Notes: generated by a model not told the origin, from the sequence alone. A DNA stretch of 64,000 nucleotides from Epiperipatus broadwayi (GCA_028023455.1 JAQFVV010006200.1:3977738-4041737); one strand, 5' to 3'; numbered from the stretch's first letter, positions 34,931 to 46,500 are shown. Numbers and translations: made by a program.

Positions 34931-36699
34931 TTTTGACAAATACTTTGTATCAACCAAACCATCCTTCCTCCTCCCCGCAAATTATGAAGGTAAATTTAAA
35001 AAAACAAAAATCCCTAATAAAATAAAGCATATTTTTATTAGCTTACAATTTCTAAAATATGAATTTAAAGTACTTTTATTCAATATTTATGTCATTTATC
35101 AGTTGGATATGTCAGCGGTGGTTTTTAGATTTCAAAATAGCTATGAACACAAACTAAATCAAGACCCTTATTACTACCCCCCCCCCCAATAAAAAAAACA
35201 TTCGATTATTTCATTTAATCTTTTTCAAAATTTACGAAGTTGATTTAAAACTGCTTTTTAATTATGAATAAATTGGATACAAACGTTTGTGCCAAATATA
35301 AACTTATTAACATTATCACTATTTATATAAAAAAGATGGTTACGACCCATTGAAAACAAAATCTTTATTTGATTATACCATTCAGTTCGGATTTAACGGA
35401 AAAAGATCAAACTGCGCATTTCTCATTTAAAATAAAATAAAAAATAGTGTAAAAAATCTTAAAATAATAAATCATTTAAATAAATTTAATCTTTGCTCTA
35501 TTGTGGTCATATTATCACCTATCTAATTTTAATAAGTTAGATTAACTTTATTCAGTATTAATTTGTTTAGCTTCCTGTTGTTGTTTTTTTTTAAAGATAT
35601 CTTAAGTTTTATCTGAGTCATTATGTGTGGCGCTACTTTTTCATAAAATTTGGAGTATTATTAAAAAAAGTTATTTCGCAAATGAATTATTTTTCATAAT
35701 TCAAAATATAAAGTAACTATTTTTTATTTTATATAAATTTAAAACGATGCATTCTTATCAATGTTTGATTATTCGAACAATTTAATTCTTCTTATATATG
35801 TCCTACTGTATACCTATAGTGGCTATTGTATTATAATAATGTCTTTACTAACGCTAAGCTACCATTCCAAAGGAACAGATATAAAAACACCCATAAAATG
35901 AAAAGTTTTAAATTTTTATTTTATTTTTATGAAATGAATATTTTAAAGTAAAAATATATTTTTCCTTGTGTATAGATTTACAACTACAAGTTTTCTTTCT
36001 TTTTCCCTCTCTCTTCTTTTAATACAGGTGTTAGAAGGCAATTATAAATAATGTCTTTTTTCCAGCCAGAGGGCATCGCCGTAGCAGCTGCTTTAGAGAA
36101 TAGTATGAAAATAAGTTGAAAAGATGTTGATTTCGTTTATTTATTTAATTCTCCCCTCCTTTCCCCCTCCGTTTTTCAAAAACATGGTAATAAATTTTAT
36201 CATAACTTTTAGTATTTAATTATTATGTATATGCGTATAAGTGCATACACACAATATTATTAATAAAATTCTATTTTCCATAACGTAAATATTCTTGCAT
36301 ATTAATGGTAATAATTTTTTTATTTTTCATTTAAAATAATGGATTGCCCTAATTAGGACAAATATATTTTAGACCTTTACATAAGATTTAATTTTATAAG
36401 TGTGCACACACATACTGAAGATCTAGGCTATACATAATTAAATGTTAATTGGAACGAATTCTTTGTGTCCAAAACAATCAATTAATACTAATTAGTAAAA
36501 TGCTAATAGACTGATTGCACTTAATCTACAAACTATGTATGTAAGATTATTAATATTTTTTATTAGTTATTCATTGAGAGGATAATCGTTAGTCTAATAA
36601 ATAATTAATACAAATGATTAATAAGTGGTTTGTGTCAAAGTTGTGAGGTCCGCACATTTGACAGTTATGAATTAAACTGTAGTAATTGGCTATCTATAT
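34931..36699. other. Unassigned AT-rich sequence
   Basis: Apart from the right arm of the inverted repeat above and a C10 run at about 35177-35187, nothing was recognised. Confidence 0.45.
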
Positions 36700-36840
36700 A
36701 TATATACTGAACAATGATAAAGATATGTGTGAGGTTGTGATTTGGGACAACTGATGAATACTGGTTCAGCACAAAATGTGCATCTTGGTCGTCACATATC
36801 CTTTTCACATGTTTTTGGTCATATGTTTATGATTAGAACT
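36700..36840 (+). mobile_element. Hammerhead-ribozyme SINE-like repeat (copy at 36.75 kb), partial
   Basis: Ribozyme plus TATCCTTTTCACATG follower. The upstream body and box-B end are not recognisable. Confidence 0.65.
36731..36800 (+). ncRNA. Type I hammerhead ribozyme motif (G12 mutated)
   Basis: CTGATGA at 36751-36757, helix II TACTG/CAGCA (one mismatch) with GTT loop, AAAA in place of GAAA, and helix III TG[TG]CA then TC. TTGG follows; helix I continues as GTGAT/GTCAC. The AAAA change predicts no cleavage. Confidence 0.7.
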
Positions 36841-37234
36841 CTCCACAAGGTGTTAAAAGCAGATAGTCACTAGATCTTACTTTGAGGCTAAATTCTCCAT
36901 ACAGCAGCGCCACCAAGTCCTTACTTTGCTTGAGAGTAGATAGTGAAAATTACACTACTAAAAGCATATATTCATCAAGCATATATGTAAGAGTTCCATT
37001 ACTATTATATTACAGTTCCAAATATCAGAAAGAAAAAAAGATGTTAAGTTAAATATATTTAAATTGGAATTACAAAATTCATAAAAAAACAACAACGATG
37101 AAATGATAATAATATTCAATATTTATAGTTTTTACTTTCTAAAAATATATATGTCGCAGGCAAAATATCTGTATTTTTAATCTTGCTTTTTATTTTGATG
37201 GCCTTGAGCAGTTTATCATATTAATAAAACATAA

Positions 37235-37370
37235 TCCAATGATTTATTATTTGGGAGTTTATAAGAAGTTCTAGAAGGCCAGATATTCAAAGTGACGAAG
37301 TGAGTATGATCCATGAATTGTGAGCTCCAGAATTCATCACTCTACCACTGAACTAAATTATACAGAACAA
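37235..37370 (-). mobile_element. tRNA-Pro-like SINE, degenerate copy
   Basis: The minus strand shows TTCTGTATAATTTAGTTCAG then TGGTAGAGTGATGAATTCTG (box A TTAGTTCAGTGG) and the tail ATAAACTCCCAAATAATAAA. Confidence 0.6.
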
Positions 37371-38024
37371 TTTAGTAGTAGCAAATGAGAACTCAAAAAT
37401 TTCAGTTTGGTTAATTGAAATGAATCGTAATGTTCAATCTATTACTTGATGCTTGAACATCACTTAACTTCTCTAGCTTCCATAATATATGTAAAACCTT
37501 TAAATAACCTTTTCTTAGAGGTTTTTTTTATAACAATGATTTATTTATTTTCAAATACCTTTAGAAAAGTTCATCTTTGTGATATCTTATGGTTATTGTT
37601 ACATATTTAGCAAGTATATTATTAGATGCACACATGTCACTATTATCTTATATTGCTGTGACTCTATGACAAATAGAAAAATGAAATCAAAGTAATAGTA
37701 ATAAGATTATACACAGTAAAAATAATATTAAAAAAACGATTATTCTAATAAAGATTATGAAAAAATAAAAGATAACTTGGTATAGATTTCAATATAATAT
37801 AAAAATTATAATAAAAGACAGAATTGTACCTAGCTATATAATAAGTAATTTAAAAATAAAAAGTAAATTATTTGGCTCAGTACTTGAAATTGTATGCTCT
37901 CCATCCCACCATAGTGGAAGTTGCATTTTATTACAATTGTATTTTTATTTTACTGCCACCACATGAGCACTCACATCAACTTGAGGTATTAAACCCATAT
38001 CCACTGCAATTTGCTTCCAAATCT
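37371..38024. other. Unassigned AT-rich sequence
   Basis: Nothing recognised. The open frame starting at 37872 runs into the tandem repeat below and has no domain. Confidence 0.5.
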
Positions 38025-38026
38025 GT

Positions 38027-38118
38027 GGTAACATTTGACCATATATATATATATATAATGCAAATTAATTTTTAACATTTGACCATATATATATATATAT
38101 AATGCAAATTAATTTTTA
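38027..38118. repeat. Tandem duplication of a 46-bp (TA)n-containing unit
   Basis: Two adjacent, nearly identical units starting TAACATTTGACCATATATAT and ending AATGCAAATTAATTTT. Confidence 0.85.
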
Positions 38119-38918
38119 AAATGTGCTGCATTTGAATGTCAACAAAGATAATTAGAACAAATAAATACGGTTATAAAAAAGACAATACAGTAATACATCT
38201 AAGAGGAAAAGCAAGCAACCACATGACTGACTGAGTATGAAGATGAAAAAATGACTGGCTGAGATAATGTATGGTAGCACTCATACAGACTGAAATGTGT
38301 AAAATTTATGAATTTCAAATCTGTTGTTTAATACTATTTCAGATTGTGAATTAATGAAGGATGAATCCATGGTGAATATATATTATTTTTTATAAAAAGC
38401 CACCAGGACAAAAAAAAATGATATTCAACGAGAAAATATATCATAAAAGGACATTTGGATATTCTAAAGTAAGTGACTGTGTCAAGAATTGATATTACCC
38501 ACACTTATTAAAAATTATTATGCAGTTAATATACTAGTTTACCTAAATAACTAATTTTTCTACCATCCAACTTTTTTCAGTTAGATTTTTAAGCTACATT
38601 AAATAAATTGAAAACATTAGTCTATACTTTAATATAGTTGCTAAGATCAAGCACATGTTTTTCACCATAATAAAACTTCTGATATATAGTACTTTATATA
38701 AATAATGATTTTAAAACAGATCAATTGGCAATGTAATGTTTGTATTGAAAAAGTTATAAATTAAAGTGTTAAATTGTATTGCTGAGTTGGAAAGTGTCAT
38801 GCTTTCAGCATACGTTTGTCTACTTAATTAAAATTTTCTTTGTACATCTGCCAATATTTGTATATATTATGAATTTTAAAAAAAATGAAGTGAACTGAGA
38901 TTTTATAATTAAAAAAAT
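38119..38918. other. Unassigned AT-rich sequence
   Basis: Nothing recognised. Confidence 0.5.
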
Positions 38919-39030
38919 GCTAATGGATTTATTGCTCAGAAGTTCATAAAAAGTTCAAGTGGAGAACTGAAAATCAATCCCTGGACCTTCTGATTCCAAG
39001 TTGGACTTATACCAAACTGCACAGGGCAGA
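38919..39030 (-). mobile_element. tRNA-Pro-like SINE
   Basis: The minus strand reads CTGCCCTGTGCAGTTTGGTA, CTTGGAATCAGAAGGTCCAG, GGATTGATTTTCAG and the tail TGAGCAATAAATCCATTAGC. The anticodon loop CTTGGAA with TGG supports a tRNA-Pro origin. Confidence 0.7.
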
Positions 39031-39741
39031 TTTTATAGTGATTATTATGGAGAAATAGAAAATCTATAATGATACCATTAAAATCTTTGGTTGCAATATT
39101 TTTTGGTTTTTGCATAAACTTTATTTGTATTTTATAAATTACCGATACCATAATCTTTTTACTTGATAATAAAAATAATAACATGAGCAAAAAAATTAGA
39201 TGCTATTGAGGATATTGCAATTAAGTTATGTGGTGGCAGCTATAATATCCATTTGCCCTGTGTAATCAGCAGTGACTGTTATAGACCTCAAAATTAAAGG
39301 CTTCAAGGTTTTTTCCAGGTGAGAAAAGTAAAAAAAAGATTTCTCAACCTGCCATATTGGTGCTCACATTTTACTTCCAAAAACTGATCACATAATTTAT
39401 ACTATTTGATTTTTCTGACTCTTTCTCTTGCATTCTAATGATTAATCCAACTATTCCTACATGATTAGGTTTTGAGAAAAACTAGTTTCTTTGATGTTTG
39501 GTGTAAGGATTATTTACCAATTGTGTTTTTATATTATGTAATGTACTTATTACTGTTAATAACATATACTTTGTAATGAAATAAAAATAAATCATAGTAT
39601 TCCAGAAATAGTCATGGTTTTAATAGAAATTTTTTTAATTTTATTATATAAATCAAATAAAGTAAATTCTCTGATTAGTTGCTACAGGATTAAATGAGAA
39701 GCATCAAAGTGACAAGATGAGAGTTTCATCTTACTATTAAA
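39031..39741. other. Unassigned sequence
   Basis: Nothing recognised. Confidence 0.5.
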
Positions 39742-39868
39742 GGCTAATGACTTTATTGGTCAAGAATGCATAAGAAGTTTGAGCACCAGATGTATGAGTG
39801 CCTGAATCAATCCTTAAATCTCCTGATCTTAAGTCAGACACTCTCTATTGCATCAAATAGTGCAGGGC
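39742..39868 (-). mobile_element. tRNA-Pro-like SINE
   Basis: The minus strand reads CCCTGCACTATTTGATGCAA, GTCTGACTTAAGATCAGGAG, GGATTGATTCAGGC and the tail CCAATAAAGTCATTAGCC. Confidence 0.65.
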
Positions 39869-40221
39869 ATTTTATTATTGTCTAATAGAGTATGGATGCC
39901 ATTGCTTCCAAAAACAGTTGTTGATGACTTGAATTATTAAATAGAATTCAACTAATAGCTGCATTTATTGTCCTAGTAGGTAAAACAAAATAATTGATTA
40001 GATCAAAGTTACAGCTCATAAAGATCTATAGATCCAAAGTCACATCATCAAAAAGCATGACAACATTGAGTAAATTGATTAGAATTGTTAAAACTTTTTG
40101 ATGAAATAAAGAACTGCAAGTCAAAGCATCATATTGCAGAGATCTCAAGTGCCTTTACTATCCAAAGAAAAGAAATTGTTTTCTCTTCTGATGGCACAAT
40201 TCAATAATTAATAACTATTTG
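39869..40221. other. Unassigned sequence
   Basis: Nothing recognised. Confidence 0.5.
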
Positions 40222-41605
40222 CAAAGAAAGGAGTTTGCTATTAACTGAAAGGAGACCCTTTGATTCCTCATGGAGGCCTTAAAGGAACCGAGCAGGGCAA
40301 ATTCCTAATGTCCACTCCATACGTTCTTGTCATTGCAGCTGTTATTACTATGTGATTATTCATATAGTATACGAACATGGATGGGCTGCTCACCAACACG
40401 CATTAGCCAGCGTGGTGAGTTTATTGGCTTTTTACCTCTGAGTTTAAGATCAAGAAACACCCGTCTTTCTTCTCAGTGCCTGATAAGGCAGAATGAATGT
40501 TTGTGTAAATGATAAATATTTTTCCAATACATATATACAATTATGACAGACAAAAATAAAGCATGGCCCTTATTCCCAGGAGGCGTAAAGTCACCAACCA
40601 AGGCCGGTTAGTGGCTGAAGGCGAGGGTGCTAAGAATCCCTGATTGTGGACCAGGCTGCCATTTGATGACGACTTTTTATTTAGGTACTTCAACTCAGAT
40701 CACTTTCAAGTGAAGGAAGATTGCAAGAATTAGAAGAACTTCTTATATTAAATGGGCATTATTGACTTTGTGAAGTTAGAAGAAAAGGAAAGAAACAATT
40801 ATTTAAAAAGTGGACATATACTCTATTATAAAGGACACATATTAAATACATATAAATAAAGTGGAGTAGGATTCATTATAAATAAAAAGTGGAAGAACAA
40901 TATTGTGGAGATTGATGGTGTATCGGACAGAGTGGCAAGATTAGTTATACAACTTAATAGCAGATACCAAATGCAGATAATTCAGGTTTTGCCCCAACAA
41001 GTTCTCATAGTGATGAAGTAGTAGAAGATTTTTATATGGATGTCAAAAGGCTTTTGATCAGAGTAAACAACATTTTAAAATTGTTATGGGAGACTTTAAT
41101 GCTAGAATTGGTAACAAATGAAAGATGAAATTGCTGTAGGTAATTTTGTTATGTAATAGAAATGAGAGAGGATAGACTTTGGAGTTCAGAAAAGAAAAAC
41201 TTTATATTATGATTCATTTTTGAGAAAAATGTTAAAAGAAATGGACATGGAAGCATCCAAATGAAGGTACAGCAGAATTGGATTATATTTTACTAACAGA
41301 AAATACATATTTCAAGATTGTAATGTTCTTAATAAATTTAACACAGGAAGTGATCATCGATTAGTAAGGTGTAAGTTACGTGTTAATGTAAAACTAGAGA
41401 GACAAAAATTATTAAGAAAAACAATATTTACAGTTGATATTCCTAATCTTCAGAAACATTCTAATGAATTTAAATTAGAACTTACAAATAGGTTTCAAGT
41501 GTTAGGAGATTTTGAACATGATTCAGATTTGAATGAAATTAATATGAAAATAACTGATACACTTTTAAAAACTGCAACAAACATAGCTGGTAGAAAAAGC
41601 AGCAA

Positions 41606-41851
41606 TTGACTAATAAAATTTCTACTGAGACTAGAGAATTTATGAAGAAAAGAAGGAATATGAAGATATACAAAAATGATGTATTAAAAAGAATTGAATA
41701 TCTCGAATTTTGTAAAATGGTACGGAAAAGAGTTGAAAATGATATAAGAAAGTATAACTGTGAAATAGCAAGGAAAGCTGTAGAAGAAAATAAAAGCTCA
41801 AAAATGTTAAACAACATTTTGGTATTGGTAGGAAATTTATATCTGCAATAA
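41606..41851 (+). pseudogene. RTE linker between endonuclease and RT
   Basis: 81 residues: [20 protein letters not shown] and [28 protein letters not shown], nearly identical to residues about 250-310 of the 15980-17002 ORF. Confidence 0.8.
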
Positions 41852-42006
41852 GAAAAAAGATGGAATTATTACTAAAAAGAGATGACATCATGAAATGGTA
41901 GAAGATTTTTATCAAGAATTATATAGTAATAAAGAACAATACTCTATATCTATTACATCTTCGAATTGCCCAGAATTTTAAATGAAGAAGTGAGACATGC
42001 AATTAA

Positions 42007-42826
42007 GTGTATGAAGAAAGGAAAGCTCCAGGAAATGATGGAATTATAATTGATATATTAAAAGAAGCAGGTGAAGAAATAGAAACAATTTTAGCAAAGT
42101 TATATACCAAATGTCTAAATGATAAAGATGTACCGGAAGATTGGAAGAATGCAGTAATAATATTAATATTTAAAAAAGGTGATAAAGAAGATATTAGAAA
42201 TTACAGACCTATCAGCCTTTTATCAGTTTTATATAAAATTTTACCAAGATAATTACAACTCGCTACAGAGAACTTTGGATTTCCACCAACCAAGAGAACA
42301 AGCTGGATTTAAAAGTGGTTTTAGTACAATAGATCATATCCAGGTATTGAGAGAAGTCATAGAAAGGACAAACGAATATGAGTTGTCATTATGTTTTGGA
42401 TTTGTAGATTATGAAAAGGCATTTCCGATCTATACACATTTCTTCAGTGATTAAAGCATTGGATCATCAAGGTATAGATCCAGGATATTGTCATATTTTA
42501 AAGAATATTTATAAAAATGCAACAGCAACAATTAGATTACATAATGATACTGGAAAAATCAACATTGAGAAAGGTGTAAGACAAGGTGACTCCATTCTCC
42601 AAAACTCTTTACAGCAGTGCTGCAAGAAGTATTTTGTGGATTAAAATGGGAAACTAAAGGAGTGAAAGTAAATGGAGAGTATTTAAGTCATTTAGATTTC
42701 GCAGATGATGTAGTTGTTTTTGCAAATAATGCTTCAGAGCTGCAGGAAATGTTGCAGGAGTTAGCAGATGAAAGTAGAAAAGTAGGACTAAAGATAAATG
42801 TTAAAACGACTAAAGTCCCGTTCTAA
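42007..42826 (+). pseudogene. RTE reverse transcriptase in four frame-shifted pieces
   Basis: Pieces 42007-42252, 42179-42454, 42411-42644 and 42617-42826 together cover RT from [16 protein letters not shown] through [16 protein letters not shown] and [10 protein letters not shown] (catalytic pair present). The breaks are one-base events, except near 42425, where AGCATTTCCGATCTATACAC replaces the expected GCATTTGATTCTATAAACAT. Confidence 0.85.
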
Positions 42827-43038
42827 TGATTTGCTCAAAATATGAAAATAAAGATTGATTATGAAGAATTAGAAGAAGTTAACAGTTACAAATACCTTGG
42901 TCAGATTATTAATACAGATGGAAACATAATGGAGGAAATTAATCATAGAATTAAACTTGGTTGGAGTGCTTTTGGTAGAAATAACTTGATACTAAAAGGA
43001 AATATGCCTATGTGTTAGAAAAGGATGGTTTTTAACAA

Positions 43039-43257
43039 ATGTGTTTACCAGTTCTTACTTATGGATCTGAGACTTGGACACTTAATAGAAGAGCAATACA
43101 GAGACTTCAGACCACTCAAAGAAGTATGGAGAGGTGTATGTTGGGAGTAACAAGAAGAGATCGAAAACGCAATGTATGGGTAAGACAACAAACGGTGTTA
43201 CTGACCTTATTGAAAAAATTAAAAGTTGAAATGGAGTTGGGCTGGACATATTGCTAG
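43039..43257 (+). pseudogene. RTE C-terminal domain fragment
   Basis: 72 residues: [20 protein letters not shown] then [20 protein letters not shown], ending at a one-base deletion in 'CAAACGGTGTTAC' (CAAACAGGTGTTAC in the 15 kb copy). Confidence 0.8.
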
Positions 43258-43462
43258 AAGAGATGAAATAGATGGACAATTGAAATTTTAAACTGGATTC
43301 CAAGAGATTGTAAAAGACCCAGAAAGAGACCACATGTGAGATGGATGGATGAAATAAGAAAATGTGCAGGGGTGTTGTGGAGAAGAGAAGCTAAAGATCG
43401 GAGAAGGTGGATTAAACTTGGAGAGACCTTCATCCTGCAGTGGATTGATAATGGTTGATGAT

Positions 43463-44094
43463 GATGATTTGTAAAGAGTTAAAAAATTTCAGCGTATCTA
43501 AAATATTAATAGAGATTCATAACTCTGTGATTATTAATGTGTTTAAAAAAACATGTAACACACAAGCACAAATATAAAAGACTCAGCTCAATTTCCACTC
43601 AAATGACTGAGTATTTTTTTTTCTCAGCAGGAAATCAAGACCATGAACGTTTGTTTACTTCTGTCCATCACTTATCACTGCATTAAATCATGTGTGGCTC
43701 TGTGACACTAAAAATTTATTATAGAAAAGTCAAGCAATTTCACTTCAGTTTCTATGCAGCTAAGATATAATAACTGTAATTATTATTTTATTTGAGTGTA
43801 ATCTGATTTATCAGTACATAATATATTGACATTTTCCCATACAGATTTGGGAAGATGTGTATAATAAAAATATAATGTAGCGATCATTATAATTTAGGAA
43901 GTATAATTATACACAAATAAATTTTCAAAAAGTAAGATTAAAAATATTTGCAGTATAATTATTTAAATTTTAATACAGAATAAAAAGATACGATATTTTA
44001 TAATATATGTTGCATAATCTGCAGCATGTTTGTTCAGTAGGATATTAAGACTATATGTTGATGACTACCTTCTATAGCAGACTTTATTCTAATT
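43463..44094. other. Unassigned AT-rich sequence
   Basis: Nothing recognised. Confidence 0.5.
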
Positions 44095-44320
44095 GTATAT
44101 ATGTGGACCAACTGATGATTGCTGGTTTAGCGTGAAATAGGTATATTGGTGATTATTTATCTTTTCAATATGTGTATGATCAGGTGGGTCAGCAATATGA
44201 GCTGGCATGGAGAGTTGAGGGTCATGTGAAAGTCTGAGTCGAATCCCTTATATTACATTTTGTATGTGCAGGTATGTGTAACCCTGTACAGTGTATTAAT
44301 TTATTATTATATTTAATCGA
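44095..44320 (+). mobile_element. Hammerhead-ribozyme SINE-like repeat (copy at 44.1 kb)
   Basis: Ribozyme, then GATCAGGTGGGTCAGCAATA, GAGCTGGCATGGAGAGTTG, a box-B-like GAGTCGAATCCC (about 44238-44249), and the 3' end GCAGGTATGTGTAACCCTGT, which can form a small ACAGG/CCTGT hairpin. Confidence 0.75.
44101..44162 (+). ncRNA. Type I hammerhead ribozyme, core intact
   Basis: CTGATGA 44112-44118; helix II TGCT/AGCG with T·G pair; GAAA 44134-44137; helix III TA[GG]TA followed by TA, with the cut expected directly before TTGG; helix I CCAA/TTGG. Distal helix I partly lost to a TA-rich stretch. Confidence 0.78.
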
Positions 44321-44370
44321 AACTTTCTTGGAATTTGGAAAAAAAACTATTGTAAGAGCTTGCGTTAAAA

Positions 44371-44485
44371 ATTTCATTTTTATCAAGGATTGGTGGCCTA
44401 GTGGTTAGCATAGCTGCCTTCCAAGCAGCTGGGCCAGGTTCGCTTCCTGGTCAACGCATTTGACACATGAAAATTTTTTTTTCAT
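44371..44485 (+). mobile_element. tRNA-Gly(TCC)-derived SINE
   Basis: tRNA-like part 44387-44457 (GGATTGGTGGCCTAGTGG, TCC anticodon loop CTTCCAA, GGTTCGCTTCCTGG), then ATTTGACACATGAAA. TTTCATTTTT is present on both sides (about 44373 and 44480), a likely short target-site duplication. Confidence 0.85.
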
Positions 44486-45064
44486 TTTTGCCCTTTTTTA
44501 AAAATAAATTTTAATTTGTTTTTATATAATATATAACTTAATTTATTTCAATCTTTATATTTCTATACCCCCCCCTCTTTTCATCTCTATCGGATTGTTC
44601 TATTTTTTTTTATATCAATTATCTTTCTTTAATCCAATGACAAACATTATATCATTTGATTTTGCAATTAACATAAAAAATCATTGCAAAATAATATAAA
44701 TTATTGGTATTTATGTAATCCTGGAACCCAAGATTACCAGCCATGTGTTTTTTTTTTTAAGTTATACAATCTCAGGGGCATAGTTATCCCATAACCTAGT
44801 GAATATGTTTTACTTGTTAATATTAAAAAATTCAATAAATTGATTATAAAATTTCTGCTAATTTTAAAAAAATGGCAATAAATGTATTATAAATTCTATT
44901 TACTGAAATAACAAAGCTGCCAATCTTGAGTTTTGGGATTATCCCTAAGTACCTAATTATTTTTGATAAATTATTCTCTGCCATTTTATTTTCTATTGAT
45001 GTGTGTTTAAAAAAATCAATAGATTCTATTAAAATCTTTATTATTATTTATATTAGCAATATAT
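44486..45064. other. Unassigned AT-rich sequence
   Basis: Nothing recognised. Confidence 0.5.
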
Positions 45065-45309
45065 AGGGATTCTTGACTTTCATACATTCTACTTTCATAC
45101 AATTCACTATTTCATACAAGGGCAATGTTACAGAACTTTTTATCAAAAGAAAAAAAAAAATAAAGATGAGATACTATTTGATTAAACTGGACACCAAGAT
45201 TAATTACAGATAATTTTGGTCAATAAAATCTATTATATATATATATATATATCGCATTAATGGAATAATTATATCTATGTATTTAAAAATTACACTATCA
45301 GATTTTTTT

Positions 45310-45500
45310 AAAAACATATAATCCTGTCTACGAGATTCGAACTCAGACTTTTACATGACCCTCAACTCTCCATACCATCTCATATTGCTGACCCACCTGA
45401 TCACACACATGTTGAAAAGATAAATAATCACAATATATGTATTTCATGCTAAACCAGCAATCATCAGTTGGTCCAGATTACTATCTCCACACCTATACAC
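45310..45500 (-). mobile_element. Hammerhead-ribozyme SINE-like repeat, left (minus) member of a head-to-head pair
   Basis: Minus-strand reading: AGCACTGATTGTGTATAGG, ribozyme, GTGATCAGGTGGGTCAGCAA, GAGATGGTATGGAGAGTTG and box-B-like GAGTTCGAATCTC. Nearly the mirror of 45.53-45.78 kb. Confidence 0.85.
45417..45490 (-). ncRNA. Type I hammerhead ribozyme, core intact
   Basis: Minus strand: CTGATGA (45461-45467), helix II TGCT/AGCA with GGTTT loop, GAAA, helix III TA[CA]TA then TA. Helix I: CCAA against TTG (one G lost), then TAATC/GATTA and GATA/TATC outside it. Its TAATC/GATTA is a double change relative to TGATC/GATCA. Confidence 0.82.
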
Positions 45501-45524
45501 AATCAGTGCTCAGCTTTATATGAA

Positions 45525-45815
45525 ACATGTCCATTAAAGTATGAAGATTGGCTATCTTAATATAAAGCTGAGCACTGATTGTGTATATGTGTGGAGATAG
45601 TAATCTGAACCAACTGATGATTGCTGGATTAACATGAAATATGTTTATTGGTGATTATTTATCTTTTCAACATGTAAGTGATCAGGTGGGTCAGCAATAT
45701 GAGATGGCATGGAGAGTTGAGGGTCGTGTGAAAGTCTGAGTTTGAATCCTGCATACATTGCATATATATATATGAGCAGGTTTAAACCTGTATAGTGTAT
45801 TAATTTATAATCCTG
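45525..45815 (+). mobile_element. Hammerhead-ribozyme SINE-like repeat, right (plus) member of a head-to-head pair
   Basis: Includes the family 5' body piece GTCCATTAAAGTATGAAGAT/TGGCTATCTTAATATAAAGC, the ribozyme, GATCAGGTGGGTCAGCAATA, GAGATGGCATGGAGAGTTG, box-B-like GAGTTTGAATCC (about 45738-45749) and a GAGCAGGTTTAAACCTGTAT end hairpin. Confidence 0.85.
45590..45665 (+). ncRNA. Type I hammerhead ribozyme motif, helix II/III weakened
   Basis: CTGATGA 45614-45620 and GAAA 45636-45639 are intact. Helix I is long and well paired: CCAA/TTGG, TAATC/GATTA, GATA/TATC. Helix II has decayed (TTGCTGGATTAACAT) and helix III reads TATGTTTA with a T·T clash, so activity is doubtful. Confidence 0.78.
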
Positions 45816-46500
45816 TTTAGTAATTAATATATTAATAAAAATATAATAATTTGACATTTAATTGCTTATGACACCTTTGAAATCAAAACCCCCTTTTTTA
45901 AACATTAAAACTTTTTCTCATTTTCCTATAAATTTAGTAAAAAATTGTAAGAAAAAAAATTTGTAAATTTATAGAAAATGAGAAAAGGTGGAGGGAGGGA
46001 ATTAAGTTTTAATGTTTTTTAAAAAAAGTCTTTTGTATTTTCTCGCCATAATTAAAAGACAAAAGTGTCATAAGCAATTAAATGTCAATAAATTTATTTA
46101 TTTTATTAATAAATTAATTATTGGATAGGATTATATATTTTTTAAAAATCTAATAGTAAGTGTAATTTTTTTGAAAAAATGTTTATAATTATTGCATTAA
46201 CGTGATATATATATATAATGAATTTTAATGTCAGAAATTATCTGTAATCAACCTTGGTGTCTGGACTAATCCATAAGTATCAATAAGAGTACAATTCAAC
46301 TATCTCTGGATAAATTTATAAAGAAAACACCAGATACTAAACAATAAAGACTTATTTATGGATATGCTAATAAATCTCATTAAAAAATAAATATTTTAAA
46401 AATACTTTTTGATGTTTTTTTTTTTTTGTTTGTTCTACATTCTTATATTTCAACTTTCATACATGTTTCAGGAACCAATTATGTATGAAAGTCGAGGACA

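Larger units (their letters stand above)
34490..35165. repeat. Inverted repeat flanking a tRNA-Gly SINE
   Basis: Left arm about 34635-34755 (CTGATTTAGTTTGCGCTCAT, TTTTGAAATCTAAAGACC, AAATATTGAATAAAAGTA) answers right arm about 35065-35160 (TACTTTTATTCAATATTTAT, TTTTTAGATTTCAAAATAGC, ATGAACACAAACTAAATCA). The SINE at 34.83-34.93 kb lies in the loop. Confidence 0.65.
40222..43462 (+). mobile_element. RTE-family retrotransposon, full length, many single-base deletions
   Basis: Collinear with 15.38-18.62 kb from the AAAGGAGTTTGCTATTAACT leader to the GATTGATAATGGTTGATGATGATGA end. Base substitutions are few, but one-base losses are frequent (for example GGTTATGGTAATAG becomes GTTATGTAATAG, and CTTACAACTGCAGATC becomes CTTCAACTCAGATC). 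It retains about 62 nt (40.82-40.88 kb) that the 15 kb copy lacks. Broken into at least six short frames as given. Confidence 0.92.
45065..46500. repeat. Large nested inverted repeat carrying two hammerhead repeats
   Basis: Centre near 45500-45560: CTCCACACCTATACACAATC...CAGCTTTATAT is answered by ATATAAAGCTGAG...GTGTATATGTGTGGAG around a 38-nt loop. Further out GACACCAAGATTAATTACAG answers CTGTAATCAACCTTGGTGTC, and GACTTTCATACATTCT answers ATGTATGAAAGTC. The right arm contains an extra about 340-nt insert (45.79-46.13 kb) that is itself an inverted repeat (TTTGACATTTAATTGCTTAT / ATAAGCAATTAAATGTCAA). Confidence 0.85.
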
